Of a stretch of 64,000 nt of DNA, positions 47,061 to 58,300 are shown in pieces (positions within the stretch are counted from its first letter, which is position 1; each line of letters begins with the position of its first letter). Origin of the DNA: Sorghum bicolor. Taxonomy: Eukaryota; Streptophyta; Magnoliopsida; Poales; Poaceae. The notes beneath the pieces were generated by a model. That model made no database searches. It had not been told where the DNA came from and saw only the letters and a list, made by a program, of their open reading frames with translations. The translations under genes and the position numbers were made by a program. The DNA lies in contig NC_012876.2 in the NCBI RefSeq assembly GCF_000003195.3, positions 48,231,276 through 48,295,275 on the forward strand, in the 5' to 3' direction.

Positions 47061-48588
47061 TTTTAAGTCTTCTGGACAAGACTTCTCACCGTCTTCATCA
47101 TTTAGGTGCATCATTTGATTAGGTGTGGACCTTGATGTCTGCACCTCTTGATACGGTGTCACCCATGTTCGTTGTTTGCCCAGCAGTTCGAAGTGCGGTG
47201 TTGGCAATATCCTGCTCAGTGTGTTTGTGCTCGTAGATCCAGGTCCTTCACTTGGTGGAATCTAGGAGTTGTAAAACTCCTTCAAGTTTTGCTCGAAGTG
47301 TACCTGCTCATAGAGACAAGGCAGAGATCAAGTGCATGGGCCCTGTTGGTGAAAAACACCAACAGAACCAAAAGTGTATTTGTTCTTCTCTAACCTTAAG
47401 CATAGTGAGCAAGACAAAGTTGATGGATCATGAGTGTAGCATTTGTCAGATCAGATGGCTCAACCTAATGGAAATATAATCTATCTATATTTATGTTTTG
47501 TTTATATCTTCCAAAGATTGAATGTGCAGCATATTAGCTTATATGATTAGGAGTGTGGGATCACGAAGGTAGTACTAAGAACAAAGATTAAAGGACTAAA
47601 CATGTTGAATCAGTTAGGTTGGTTAATTTAGAGTTATAAATCATACATGTTTGTCTCTTTATTTATGTGAATGCCAGAATCAAGGAGAAGCTTATAAAAG
47701 CGATAGTCAAGTACCTTAAGATGTTACCTTACTTGAAGAGTGATGGTATAGTATCACCTTGTGGAAGCTTTCCTTTCTTAGCGGTTGTGCATCGTGTTTG
47801 TGGCACCCTCCATGGATCATCTCTTTATGATGAATGAGCTATGTCTTCCTTGTGCAAGTCGTTAAATTTCATGTGTCTCCTTTATCTCCAATGTGAGTTT
47901 GTATCTCAGGACTTCCCAAATTGATATTGAAAGTTTTTCTGCAGGGGTTAGTCCGACAAAATATACCAATGTCTACACAAGCAGTTTTTAGTTCAATAAC
48001 TGAACTAGACTCCATGTCTAATCAGATTAAGGAAGGCTGTTTAACCTAAGCACCATGCTTAATTTAAAAGCCAAAAGAAGTATGTGCAGTACTTCCAAAC
48101 TAACACTTACTAGGATAAACAAAGGTAGCATGATGGCATTTATAGAGATCTACTCAAGTGGAGATGAAGTAGTGTGATTAGTATTTAACAAATTGAGCAT
48201 GTCTCAAAGGTAAGGACAACCAACATAGCAACATGGCAAAGGATGTTTTTATGTAAAGTACTCCCCCCAGCTTGAATTTTGCAAAATTCAAGATTGGATG
48301 AATTTAATTCAATGTTGCACGATGATTGGTTGGACATACCTTGTGCTTGTCATTCATCCGATCTTCTTGCTTCAATCCTGGAAAGGTTAGTGGCAAGAAT
48401 ACCCAAAGGAATACTTCTACAATTATCTTTATATGCTCAATACACAAGGCAATGTTGCAAATAATTAAAAGTTCATATTACGGTCTGATAAGTGCTTGTT
48501 TTAGGACACTAAGCTTGTCCTTGGGAAACCATCAATTTATGTCGGCGAAGTGGTTTCCCTTCCGACGCTGACCTATATCAAGATCAAC

Positions 48589-49530
48589 TCAACGAGATCT
48601 GTAATATTTATTATAGACATATGCATCGACAACCGCCCTTTTAAAGTTGTTATAAATAGAAAAGAAGAGGGGGTTGGAGATCTCAAATGTGATAAGGATG
48701 GAGAGACCAATTGATTGGAGAGATGTTTTATATGAGCAAGGACTGGGTGAGGTATTTATGAAATAACTTCCATGCTCACTGTTGTTTCTCTCATTCTCAA
48801 ACTCCAAGGATGATTCTTCATGAATGCTTAAAATTCCTCTAGGATTGTCTCTCAAGTTTGCTTTATCCATCCATTCAATGGTGATAGCACATGGATTTTT
48901 AATGCCCTCTAGCCATTGATGTTGCTCTTCTCGATCCTCCTTGTGGTCTTGGTGACTCTTATGCATGGGATGTCTAGAGAGATTCATAGGATCATCGGGA
49001 GGTTCAAGAGAAAGAGCACAGTAGAAATTATTAAGCTCAAGGATGGGATGGATAGCCGAATCATGGGATTGGAATGTTTGGAAATCGGCTATTGAAACTT
49101 CCTTTCCTTGTTTGGGAGATGATTCCTTCTCTATCTCTAAGATTTTTCTATGATGACTAGTACAAGAAGGATGTCCACAAATGAAGACATACCTTCCTTT
49201 ACTAATAGATAAAGAAAGAAAGACTCTACCAAAGGTTATATGATTAAGACCAATATGAAAATATCGAGAAAAAACATGGTCTTGTAGGGCTAGGTTTAAA
49301 CCAGAATTTATAAAATGATTAACAGATTCCCTAGGTGTAGCTAAAAGTTCATTATCTTTTTGATTAAAAGATAGGACCTCGGCTATGGAAAAGGGTTGGT
49401 TTTGACCTATTGCAATCAACTCCGGACACATATCATAATTAGGGGCAGGACTTGTTGACTCCCATGGTCTATGGCTAGTCTCCGAAGGTGCAAAGAATTC
49501 AATAATAGGTATGGAATTTAAGTTATCCAT
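48589..49530 (-). CDS. Degenerate Athila-like gag of element E
   Basis: The 313-codon frame starts at the ATG at 49530 (the frame is open further upstream through the primer site and LTR end, which cannot be coding sequence of the protein). The gag fold is only faintly recognisable: ESVNHFINSGL, SRYFHIGLN and a region matching the GSF-type segment of the gag at 8658-10223. The last ~60 residues are very similar to that protein (FEISNPLFFSIYNNFKRAV, then YVYNKY). There is no premature stop. Like element C, it appears to be a gag-only, non-autonomous element. The function would be particle assembly, if any. Conservation of the C-terminal block is the most solid feature. Confidence 0.6.
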   Translation of the reverse strand: MDNLNSIPIIEFFAPSETSHRPWESTSPAPNYDMCPELIAIGQNQPFSIAEVLSFNQKDNELLATPRESVNHFINSGLNLALQDHVFSRYFHIGLNHITFGRVFLSLSISKGRYVFICGHPSCTSHHRKILEIEKESSPKQGKEVSIADFQTFQSHDSAIHPILELNNFYCALSLEPPDDPMNLSRHPMHKSHQDHKEDREEQHQWLEGIKNPCAITIEWMDKANLRDNPRGILSIHEESSLEFENERNNSEHGSYFINTSPSPCSYKTSLQSIGLSILITFEISNPLFFSIYNNFKRAVVDAYVYNKYYRSR

Positions 49531-49627
49531 AATGATAGAAAAAATAAAAAGATAAAATAATAAAAGTATAAAAGTATAATACAAGATAATAGCAAGACTT
49601 AAAGTTATCTCAGCAAACCGTCTTTCT

Positions 49628-49644
49628 CCCCGGCAACGGCGCCA
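49628..49644 (-). other. Primer-binding site (tRNA-Asp type), element E
   Basis: The plus strand reads CCCCGGCAACGGCGCCA, a perfect complement-type site for tRNA-Asp, 8 bp from the LTR at 49653. Confidence 0.9.
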
Positions 49645-49652
49645 GAAATGCT

Positions 49653-50870
49653 TGTTGATATTTGGTAACGCAATAAGGAAATGATCCGCAAGCGCACGGA
49701 TATCGGTGAGCATTTCACCCGGGAGGTTTTCTAGAGTATCGTATTTATATTTTTACCACTGGGAGAAAGGGTGCATCTGACTAACCAAATCTATTGCTAC
49801 TATCCCTTTAGGCTACAAAGAATGTTTCTCGATGTGAGTGATGTATAGAGAAGACTGCAACCGTAGTCTCGTTCTAACCTTAGTAAGGATGATCTACTGT
49901 TCTATTGGGGAGGCTCACAGAATCTAGACAAATGTTCGACCCGCACCTATAAACCCTACCCGTCCTGCTAACAAGATATGGGATACAAAGGTAACTCGGA
50001 AATGTCACGTTCCTCGCTACTACCACGGTCCAGCTAGTCAGGGGATATCTATGAGTACCCTAGCCTAAACACCACGTTTACGCTAGCAATGATTACTCTA
50101 ATACTCAACCGGAAGAGGATTAAAGTAAACTCATAAACCAAAGAACAATAAAAAAAGAACTTACTAGAATTAGAAGTCGAATTATTGAAGAATCTTAGGA
50201 GCAAGCCTCGGGTTAGAAGACTTGATCCCGCAGGTACAACCTCGGAGTAGACACCGACAGGCCGGCCTTCCTCCGATCTACACCTCCACTCTATCTCTCT
50301 CAATCTAGTAGAAACTAGAAGATCTAATTCTACTCACATTGGATGCTAAGCCTAAAATAAAATTTATTTAGAGGAGAGGTATTCCTTCGAGGGCTCCTCT
50401 CAACTCTATGAAAACTTGTCTCCTCCAGGGGCCAGGGGGTCTGCTTATATAGTCTTCCTCCTCTGTGCATTTTTGGTCCAGCAGGCGATGTGGTACTATG
50501 TTATCCTTAATCCTTTAGGTCGGTGGAACGTCGTGTGTGAAGAGAGTCCTGATTGGCATCCAACAGAGGGCGGGCTCCCAGGTCCTTAGGGCGGGCGCCC
50601 TAGGCCTGGCCCCGTTCGGCCTCCGCTTCCTTCCCGTGGCTTCTGGAGTCTTCTAGATGGTAGAAAATTGCGCGGTGTGTTGATATCTCTATGTAATCCC
50701 GACATGTGGGCCTTTCTTCCGTATTTCCTGATAACCCCCTGCAGAAATAGACAAACACCAAAACTCATGGAATTCTGTCAGATAAAACCCTAAGTCTGGG
50801 TGTTGGTTGCATTTGGATCCTTTTCTTTCTTTATTTGATGATTATATTTGGTACTTAAGGACCGTCAACA
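49653..50870 (-). repeat. 5' LTR of element E
   Basis: It starts TGTTGATATTTGG and ends GGACCGTCAACA on the plus strand. It is closest to the solo LTR at 5895-7099 (in inverted orientation). The flank on the right, GGTAT, is coding sequence of the CACTA TNPA-like gene, so E was inserted in that gene. Confidence 0.88.
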
Positions 50871-52101
50871 GGTATCTTGTTCGGCTTGGAATGATTACAG
50901 CCACGGAACTGCCCCATAGCCTCTCGTATGCCGACCGTGCTCAGGATTTTCAAGCGCATAGGTGAGTTCATCCTTCTCCCTATTAGGCCTGAACTCACCA
51001 AACTGAACCGCCTCTCGTGCACGGACTAGTCTCTCTACTGCTCTAGAGATTTCTTGGCCCCAAACTAGTGCCTCGGTGTCTGGGTCCACGCTTCCCCCAT
51101 GACCGTAGAACCAATGCTTGGAGCGCTCGCTCTAATTCTTTGCTATTGTCTCGGGTGTGACCCCCCTATCAAGCATCTCCTGTTCCATTCGGTCCCACTT
51201 GGGAACAGCACTCTTATAACCACCTGATCCCATATGATGGTGGTATGTCTTTTTACTTGCATTCTCTTTGTTTCTAATGGCTCGTTCCTCGCCCTCTTCT
51301 GATGTTTTGTACTGCACAAAGTCATCCCAGAAGGCCCTTAGCTTTACATATTGTTTGAGGTTGAAATTTGGAGTCTCATTTTTCTTAACAAATTTATTGT
51401 ACAAAGTCTTCTTCCAATTCTGGAACAGTACTACCATCTTCTTCATAGTCCAGTCATAAATTCGCACCTTCAACTCTTCATCGTTGGTGTCGAAGGTGAA
51501 AACGTCTGCGACGGCTTTCCAAACTAATTCCTTGTCACGATCAGAGACAAAACTGATCTCAGGAGCACCACGCTTCTCTCTCCATTCATGAGCACTGATC
51601 GGTATTTGATCTCTCACAAGATATCCACAGTGGCTAACATATTTATTTGCATGCTCACCAAGTGGTCTGCCTGTAGCTATCTCAAACACAAAGATTACAT
51701 AGCGGCCCTCCAACGGCTTCTTTGGCCCTCGTGGAGGTACGCTTCTCCCCGTAGAGGTCGATCCAGAAGGCTACACGTAGATATAGAAACAAAAATACTA
51801 AATTAATAACCAAGTAATAAGTCTATAACCTAATGTAAGAGATGCATTAATTATATATGTTTACATTTACATATACCTCGCCAGTATTTTCTTCTTGTTG
51901 CACGACAAGTTGTTGCTCAGGCGCATTGCCCTCTTGTTGCTCAGGGGCATTGCCCTCTTGTTGCTCAGTCGGATTGTCTTGCATGATCTCGTGGTAATCA
52001 ATAAAGAACTGACTACCGTCGTCGATCATATTTTGAATGGCAGCTTCCATATAATCAGGATCATCATGAGGACGGTTAGCCATTTCTATGTCTGCAACCA
52101 T
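50871..52101 (-). pseudogene. CACTA TNPA-like gene (Ptta/En/Spm transposase_24), two exons, 3' truncated
   Basis: Exon 1 (52101-51877) starts at ATG with an acidic, Gln-rich product that contains three EQQEGNAP-like repeats. It ends GAG|GTATAT. Exon 2 begins after TGTAG at 51770 in the same phase. It carries the plant En/Spm transposase signature: WKAVADVFTF, RIYDWTMKKM, FQNWKKTLYNKF and the FVQYKTSEEGEERAIRNKEN segment, then HHHMGSGGYK, PKWDRMEQEM and GVTPETIAKN. TAG at 51132-51134 stands where Trp is expected, and the frame continues to a TAA at 50895. It is then cut by element E. TNPA-type proteins bind subterminal repeats; a repeat array lies upstream at 53490-53745. Confidence 0.8.
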
Positions 52102-52157
52102 ACATATATATATATTCTATATAAGATAAGAAATACACTAGAATAATATACTAAAAA

Positions 52158-52760
52158 ACAATACTAGAATAATGGTACAAACAATAATATATACAAAACC
52201 CTACTAGAATAAATTTGGTGGCTAAACACTACTAGAATATATATTAGAGACTTATATACTACTACTAGTACTACTACAAATGAAAGTGTTGGAGTGCTCT
52301 AAAAATAATACTAGAATCTTTTAAGCCAAGTAATACATTAGAATAAAAAACAATACTAGAATAATATAGTACAAACAATAATATATACAAAACCCTACTA
52401 GAATAAATTTGGTGGCTAAACACTACTAGAATATATATTAGAGACTTATATACTACTACTAGTACTACTACAAATGAAAGTGTTGGAGTGCTCTAAAAAT
52501 AATACTAGAATCTTTTAAGCCAAGTAATACATTACAATAAAAAACAATACTAGAATAATATAGTACAAACAATAATATATACAGAACCCTACTAGAATAA
52601 ATTTGGTGGCTAAACACTACTAGAATATATATTAGAGACTTATATACTACTACTAGTACTACTACAAATAAAAGTGTTGTAGTGCTCTAAAAATAATACT
52701 AGAATCTTTTAAACCAAGTAATACACTAGAATAATATACTAAAAAACAATACTAGAATAA
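52158..52760. repeat. ~193-bp tandem repeat, about three copies
   Basis: A unit beginning CAATACTAGAATAAT recurs at about 52158, 52350, 52544 and 52746, giving periods of about 192, 194 and 202 bp. Each full unit contains ACACTACTAGAATATA, which resembles the CACTA terminus, and the run TACTACTACTAGTACTAC. The array lies in the 5' region of the TNPA-like gene. It has no open frame. Confidence 0.85.
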
Positions 52761-53117
52761 TAGTACAAACAATAATATATACAATACACTAGAAAATAAA
52801 ATATGATACAAGAATAATATACTACAAATATATACTAAAAAATACTACAAGAATATATATTACAAGAATACTACAAGAATAATATAATTTATACTAAAAA
52901 ATACTACAAGAATAATACAAGAATAAAATTAATATATTACAAATATATATTAGCATAATATAATTTATAACAGGTCAACCCTACACTTATACTAATTACT
53001 AATATACTAAAAACTAATATATATATATATAATATACTAATATACTAAAAACTAATATACATTCATTTTGCAGATTATATATACTAAAAACTAATATACA
53101 TTCATTCATTCTGCAGT

Positions 53118-53131
53118 TTATATATATATAC

Positions 53132-53200
<69 letters not shown>
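53118..53200. repeat. (TA)n microsatellite
   Basis: An almost uninterrupted TA run of about 80 bp, with two CATA interruptions near its left end. It is surrounded by AT-rich repeats with the word CTAAAAACTAATATACATTCATT, which occurs several times between 53030 and 53230. Confidence 0.9.
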
Positions 53201-53201
<1 letters not shown>

Positions 53202-53480
53202 CTAAAAACTAATATACATTCATTCATCATTTTGCATATATATATATAATCTGCAAAAAATATATATTCATTCATTTTGCAGAGAGCCGGAGTTCGATCT
53301 TGATAAATACATTGAGAGAGCGTGCGCGCTATAGCAGATCGACGGCCAGCCGGAGATCGACGTGGAGAAAGATCACCGCGGAGAAAAGACAGCGCTGGTG
53401 GCGGCGCTGGTGGCGATGATGACCGCGGCGGCGCTGCAGACGGCCACGCGGCGGCGCTGGACGACCAGGGTGCACCGGCG

Positions 53481-53490
53481 CTTATATAGG
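53481..53490 (-). promoter_or_regulatory. TATA-like box of the TNPA-like gene
   Basis: On the minus strand this reads CCTATATAAG. It is followed downstream by a GC-rich leader (53300-53460) and preceded by the TTTAGCACCGG array, the layout also seen upstream of the GRF/TNPD end. It is an inferred promoter; no transcript evidence is available. Confidence 0.5.
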
Positions 53491-53495
53491 GGTCG

Positions 53496-53741
53496 ACCCT
53501 TTAGCACCGGTCCGTGGCTGGAACCGGTGCTAAAGGGTCTTTAACACCGGCTGGTAACACGAGACGGTGTTAAAGGGTGACCCTTTAGCACCGGCTCGTG
53601 TTACCAGCCAGTTCTAAAGGGTCCCTTTAGCACCGGTGCTAGCCACGGACCGGTGCTAAAGGGTCCTGCGCGCTAGGGCGGGCTCCTGAAATTTTCAGGG
53701 CCCTTTAGCACCGGTTCCCACTATGGGCCGGTTCTAAAGGC
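53496..53741. repeat. Internal TTTAGCACCGG inverted-repeat array of CACTA element
   Basis: Several hairpin units of the type CCCTTTAGCACCGG ... CCGGTGCTAAAGGG occur here. The same units form the subterminal array at 59868-60110. An array of this kind in the middle of the element, directly upstream of the TNPA-like gene, is unexpected because such repeats normally flank the termini. No CACTA terminus adjoins this one. Confidence 0.85.
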
Positions 53742-53744
53742 CTG

Positions 53745-55372
53745 TTTTTTAGTTTAGGGTTTTTAAAGTGTTTATATATACAGTTTATATTATAAATTGT
53801 ATAGTAAATTAAATATTTTGCATAATATTTTTTAAACAGTGACATATAATGTAATTTTTTTAATGTACACATGAAAATTTTTAACCTTAAATATCTTGCT
53901 GTATTTTTATAATTTGCAATAATTTTGTAAGAAATGTTTAGTATTTTGTTAATGCAAAAATATATTATTCCAATAAATTTACAAAAACTATATCCAATCA
54001 ACTGGAAATATATTTTCACATCATATTGACGTTAAACTTTTTATTTTTGTTATTGATTACTCGGAATGGTAGTAGGGTATAGTTTTCAGCAAATAAAAAA
54101 TCCATTTGTCATATAAAAATATATAAAAAGTTTAGATCTTGATGATATCTAATAACTTGGTATTCAAAAGTTTTTCTAATAACTTTATATTCAAAATTAT
54201 TTCATTTGAAGTCATCAAATGGGCCATTTGACCAAGTTTGACCAAAGTCAAAGCATTGGTTTTTACAAAAACAACCTTTGACCGAACCCTAGATTGTCCC
54301 AAATGGAAAAGTCATGAATACAAAGTTTGTTACACTCATCAAGTTCTACATTTTGTCTAATGGTCTACTTTTCTTTTAGAAAAGTTTGAACCACTGAATT
54401 CTACATTTTCACAGAATTCATAGCCACGCAGCGGTTTCGGAACCATAGATGGTCTCGAATGGAAAAGTCATGAATACCAATATTGTTCCACTCATCAAAA
54501 TCTACATTTCATATATAGACCATTTTTGCATTTGACAAAGTTTTAGGAAGGTGTAGTTGAAAATCAACAATTGACACATATAGTTTCATATAGTTTGTGT
54601 GAGATTCAAGAATTGGTGGGTATTGTTAACTTAAACTTTCTCAAATGGAAAAGTTGTGTATATAAAAAAGTTTAGATCTTGATGATATCTAACAACTTGG
54701 TATTCAAAATATTTTCATTTTAAGTAATTTAGTTTGTCATTTGACCAAGTTTGACCAAAATCTGTCTTGGATTTTATAGAAATGTGATTAGGATTGGCTT
54801 AAAATTATCCAAATGGAAAAATGGACAACATATAAAATGTAGATCTTGATGATCTCTAACAACTTTGTATTCAAACTTTTTTCATTTGAAGTCATCAAAT
54901 GGGCCATTTGACCATGTTTGACCAAAGTCAAAGCATTGGTTTTTACAAAAACACCCTTTAACCGAACCCTAGATTGTCCCAAATGGAAAAGTCATGAATA
55001 CAAAGTTTGTTAAACTCATCAAGTTCTACATTTTGTCTAATGGTCAACTTTTCTTTTGGAAAAGTTTCAACCACTGAATTCTACATTTTCAGAGAATTCA
55101 TAGCCATGCAGCTGTTTCGGAACCCTAGATGGTCTCGAATGGAAAAGTCATAAATACCAATATTGTTCCACTCATCAAAATCTACATTCCATATATAGAC
55201 CATTTTTGCATTTGACAAAGTTTTGGGAAGGTGTAGTTGAAAATCCACAATTGACACATATAGTCATGACAATTTTTGCATTTGATGATCTCTAACAATT
55301 GGAAAAGTCATGAATACAAAGTTTGTTACACACATCAAAATTCACAATTCTCAAATATAGTTTCATACAAAG
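53745..55372. repeat. Non-coding CACTA spacer with ~685-bp tandem duplication
   Basis: No gene is present. A block containing CATTTGAAGTCATCAAATGG, then GACCAAGTTTGACCAAAG and later TTCTACATTTTGTCTAATGG, occurs at about 54203 and again at about 54888. The repeat extends over most of 54120-55340 in direct orientation. It lies between the TNPD end and the internal repeat array. Confidence 0.75.
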
Positions 55373-58300
55373 TCAAGCCGACACAACAGTGAACTTCTTC
55401 TTGACGTATGACCCTTGGTTATGATCCTGCCGTAACCATGGAGTATCCTCATTGTTTAATAGAATGCTTGGGTCTTTGTTGACTATGAAGGGCGGAATTC
55501 GATCATCCCTTTCGTAATCGCCTGACATGTCTGACTTGTCCTCAATTCCGACAATGTTTATTTTCCCAGAAAGGACAATGTGGTGCTTTGGCTCATTGAT
55601 GATTGAGTGGTCATCATTTTTTCCTCTCTTTGGTTTCGTAGACATATCTTTGACATAGAACACCTGACTCACGTCTGCAGCAAGGACGAATGGTTCGTCT
55701 TTGAACCACTATTGTTAAGGTCCACGGTTGTCATCCCATACTCCTTGTCGACTGTTACCCCACCTCCGGTCATCTTCACAAATTGGCACTGGAACAAAGG
55801 AACTTCAAAATTAGCTGCATAGACTAGTTCCCATATGTCTTCTAAGCGTCCATAATATGTTTGTCTGTTCCCATTTGGATCCGTGGCATCCACGCGTATA
55901 CCACTATTTTGGTTGGTGCTCCTTTTATCTTGGCCAACTGTGTAAAATGTGTTACCATTTATCTCGTACCCTTTGTACGTGAGGACATGCCATGATGGTT
56001 GCCTGGCCAACAAATAAAGCTGCTCATCAATGTTTTCATCACCTTGACATTTTTTGCGCAACCAATCGCCAAAAGTTTCCATGTGCTGACGCATTATCCA
56101 AACTTCATTCTTCCCGGGCCACTGGGACCGTAGGAAATCTTTGTGTACCTCAACATATGGTTCCACCAATGAGGAGTTCTGGAGAACTGTGTAGTGTGCT
56201 TTATTGAAGTTATCGTCTCCCATACCAATATATGTTTTCTTCCCAAGTGTTCCCTTTCCGCTGAGTCTGCCCTCGTGTCGAGATTCAGGAATGCCAATTG
56301 GGTCAAGGTCTGGAATAAAGTCAACACAGAACTCTATGACCTCCTCTGTTCCGTAGCCCTTGGCAATGCTTCCTTCTGGCCGGGAACGACTATGGACATA
56401 TTTCTTTAGGACACCCATGAATCTCTCGAAGGGGAACATGTTGTGTAGGAACACAGGACCGAGAATACGAATCTCTTTGACCAGATGAACTAGGAGGTGT
56501 GTCATGATATCGAAGAAGGATGGAGGGAACATCAACTCAAAGCTGACGAGACATTGAACGACATCATTCTGCAGAGTAGCTAGTTGCTCTGGATTGATTG
56601 CCTTCTGAGAAATTGCATTGAGGAATGCACATAGCTTTACGGTGGCTAGACGTACGTGTGGAGGTAAAATTCCTCTTAAAACGACCGGCAGCAATTGCGT
56701 CATTAGAACGTGACAGTCATGGGACTTCAAGTTCAGGAATTTCTTCTCTGGCACATTAATTATTCCCTTGATATTGGAGGAGAATCCAGATGGGACCTTG
56801 ATGCTGCTAAGACATTCAAACATGCTTTCCTTCTCTTCTTTGCTCAGAGTGTAGCTAGCAGGGCTTAAGTAACGACGTCCATCATCTGTCTTTTCTGGAT
56901 GCAGGTTGTCTCGTTCTTTCATGCGCTGCAAGTCTTGTCGTGCTTCAAGTGAATCCTTAGACTTCCCGTAGAGACCCATGAATCCGAGCAAGTTCACACA
57001 AAGATTCTTTGTCAGATGCATCACGTCGATCGCGTTGCGGACCTCTAGGACATTCCAGTAAGGTAGCTCCCAAAATATGGATTTCTTCTTCCACATGGGT
57101 ACGTGTCCCTTAGCATCCTTGGGAATAGGTTCGCTGCCTTGTCCCTTTCCAAATACCACTTTTATATCCTAGACCATTTTGAGTACATCATCCCCGGTTC
57201 GATTGAGAGGTTTGGTCCGGTGGTCTGCCTTGCCTTTAAAATGCTTGCATTTCTTTCGTACTGGGTGGTTCACAGGAAGAAACCGACGGTGGCCAATGTA
57301 CACGACCTTTCGACATTTTTTTAAAAATACACAGTCAAGGTCTTCACAACAATGTGTGCATGCATTATATCCCTTGTTTGACTAGCCTGAAAGATTACTC
57401 AGAGCTGGCCAATCATTGATTGTTACAAACAACAATGCTCGCAGGTCAAAGTGCTCTTGTTTGTACTCATCCCACACGCGAACTCCTGGTTTGCTCCATA
57501 AAAGTTGAAGTTCCTCAACTAATGGCCTTAGGTAGACATCTATGTCATTGCCAGGTTGCTTCGGTCCTTGGATAAGCACCGGCATCAAAATAAACTTCCG
57601 CTTCATGCATAGCCATGGAGGAAGATTGTAGATACATAGAGTAACTGGCCAAGTGCTGTGACTACTGCTCTGCTCACCGAAAGGATTCATACCATCTGTA
57701 CTTAAGGCGAACCACAAGTTTCTAGCATCATCTGCAAAATCTGGGAATTCTCTGTCTATCGCTCTCCACTGCGATCCATCGGCAGGGTGTCTCAGCATAT
57801 TGTCTATCTTACGGTCTTCTTTATGCCACCGCAACAACTTTGCATTGTCCTTATTTCTGAATAGACGTTTTAATCGTGGTATTATAGGAGCGTACCACAT
57901 AACCTTAGCAGGAATTTTCTTCCTATGACGTTCTTCACCCTCAACATCGCCAGGATCATCTCGTCTAATCTTATACCATGATGCCTTACATACTGGACAT
58001 GCATCCAAATTCTCGTATTCCTGCCCATGGTAGAGGATGCAGTCATTAGGACATGCGTGTATCTTCTGGATTTCTAATCCCAAAGGGCAGACAACCTGTT
58101 TTGCTTCATACGTAGTGGTGGGCAATTCGTTGCCTTTCGGAAGCATCTTTTTTATGATCTTCAATAACTGCCCAAATGCCTTGTCAGATGTACCATTCTT
58201 TGCCTTCCATTGCAGCAATTCCAGTGTGGTACCCAGCTTTTTTTGCCCCTCTTCAGCGGTGGGATATAGCGATTTCCTGTGGTCCTCTAGCATGCGCTCG

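Larger units (their letters stand above)
45907..49652 (-). mobile_element. Interior of truncated Athila-like element E
   Basis: This is minus-strand interior between the junction with LTR fragment P on the left and the primer site on the right. It contains, reading leftward, a degenerate gag (49530-48589), a 1.5-kb conserved non-coding stretch (48588-47060), a protease-like remnant (47060-46425) and about 500 bp of non-coding 3' sequence. There is no reverse transcriptase or integrase. The 3' LTR and the last part of the interior are lost, as is the left end of the host CACTA element. Confidence 0.75.

Noticed and set aside
46707..47207. Full 166-codon frame as a protease gene
   Set aside because: Only the part left of about 47060 matches protease. 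The rest is conserved non-coding interior, and the active site is lost.
49531..49713. N-terminal extension of the gag frame of element E
   Set aside because: The extension covers the LTR end and the primer-binding site, so the ATG at 49530 is the better start.
52158..52760. Regular repeats as a CRISPR-like array
   Set aside because: The ~193-bp units are contiguous without unique spacers and the setting is a plant transposon.
53362..53544. Alanine/arginine-rich open frame near the internal CACTA array
   Set aside because: It lies in the inferred leader and repeat array on the opposite strand to the genes and is only due to GC-rich triplet repeats.
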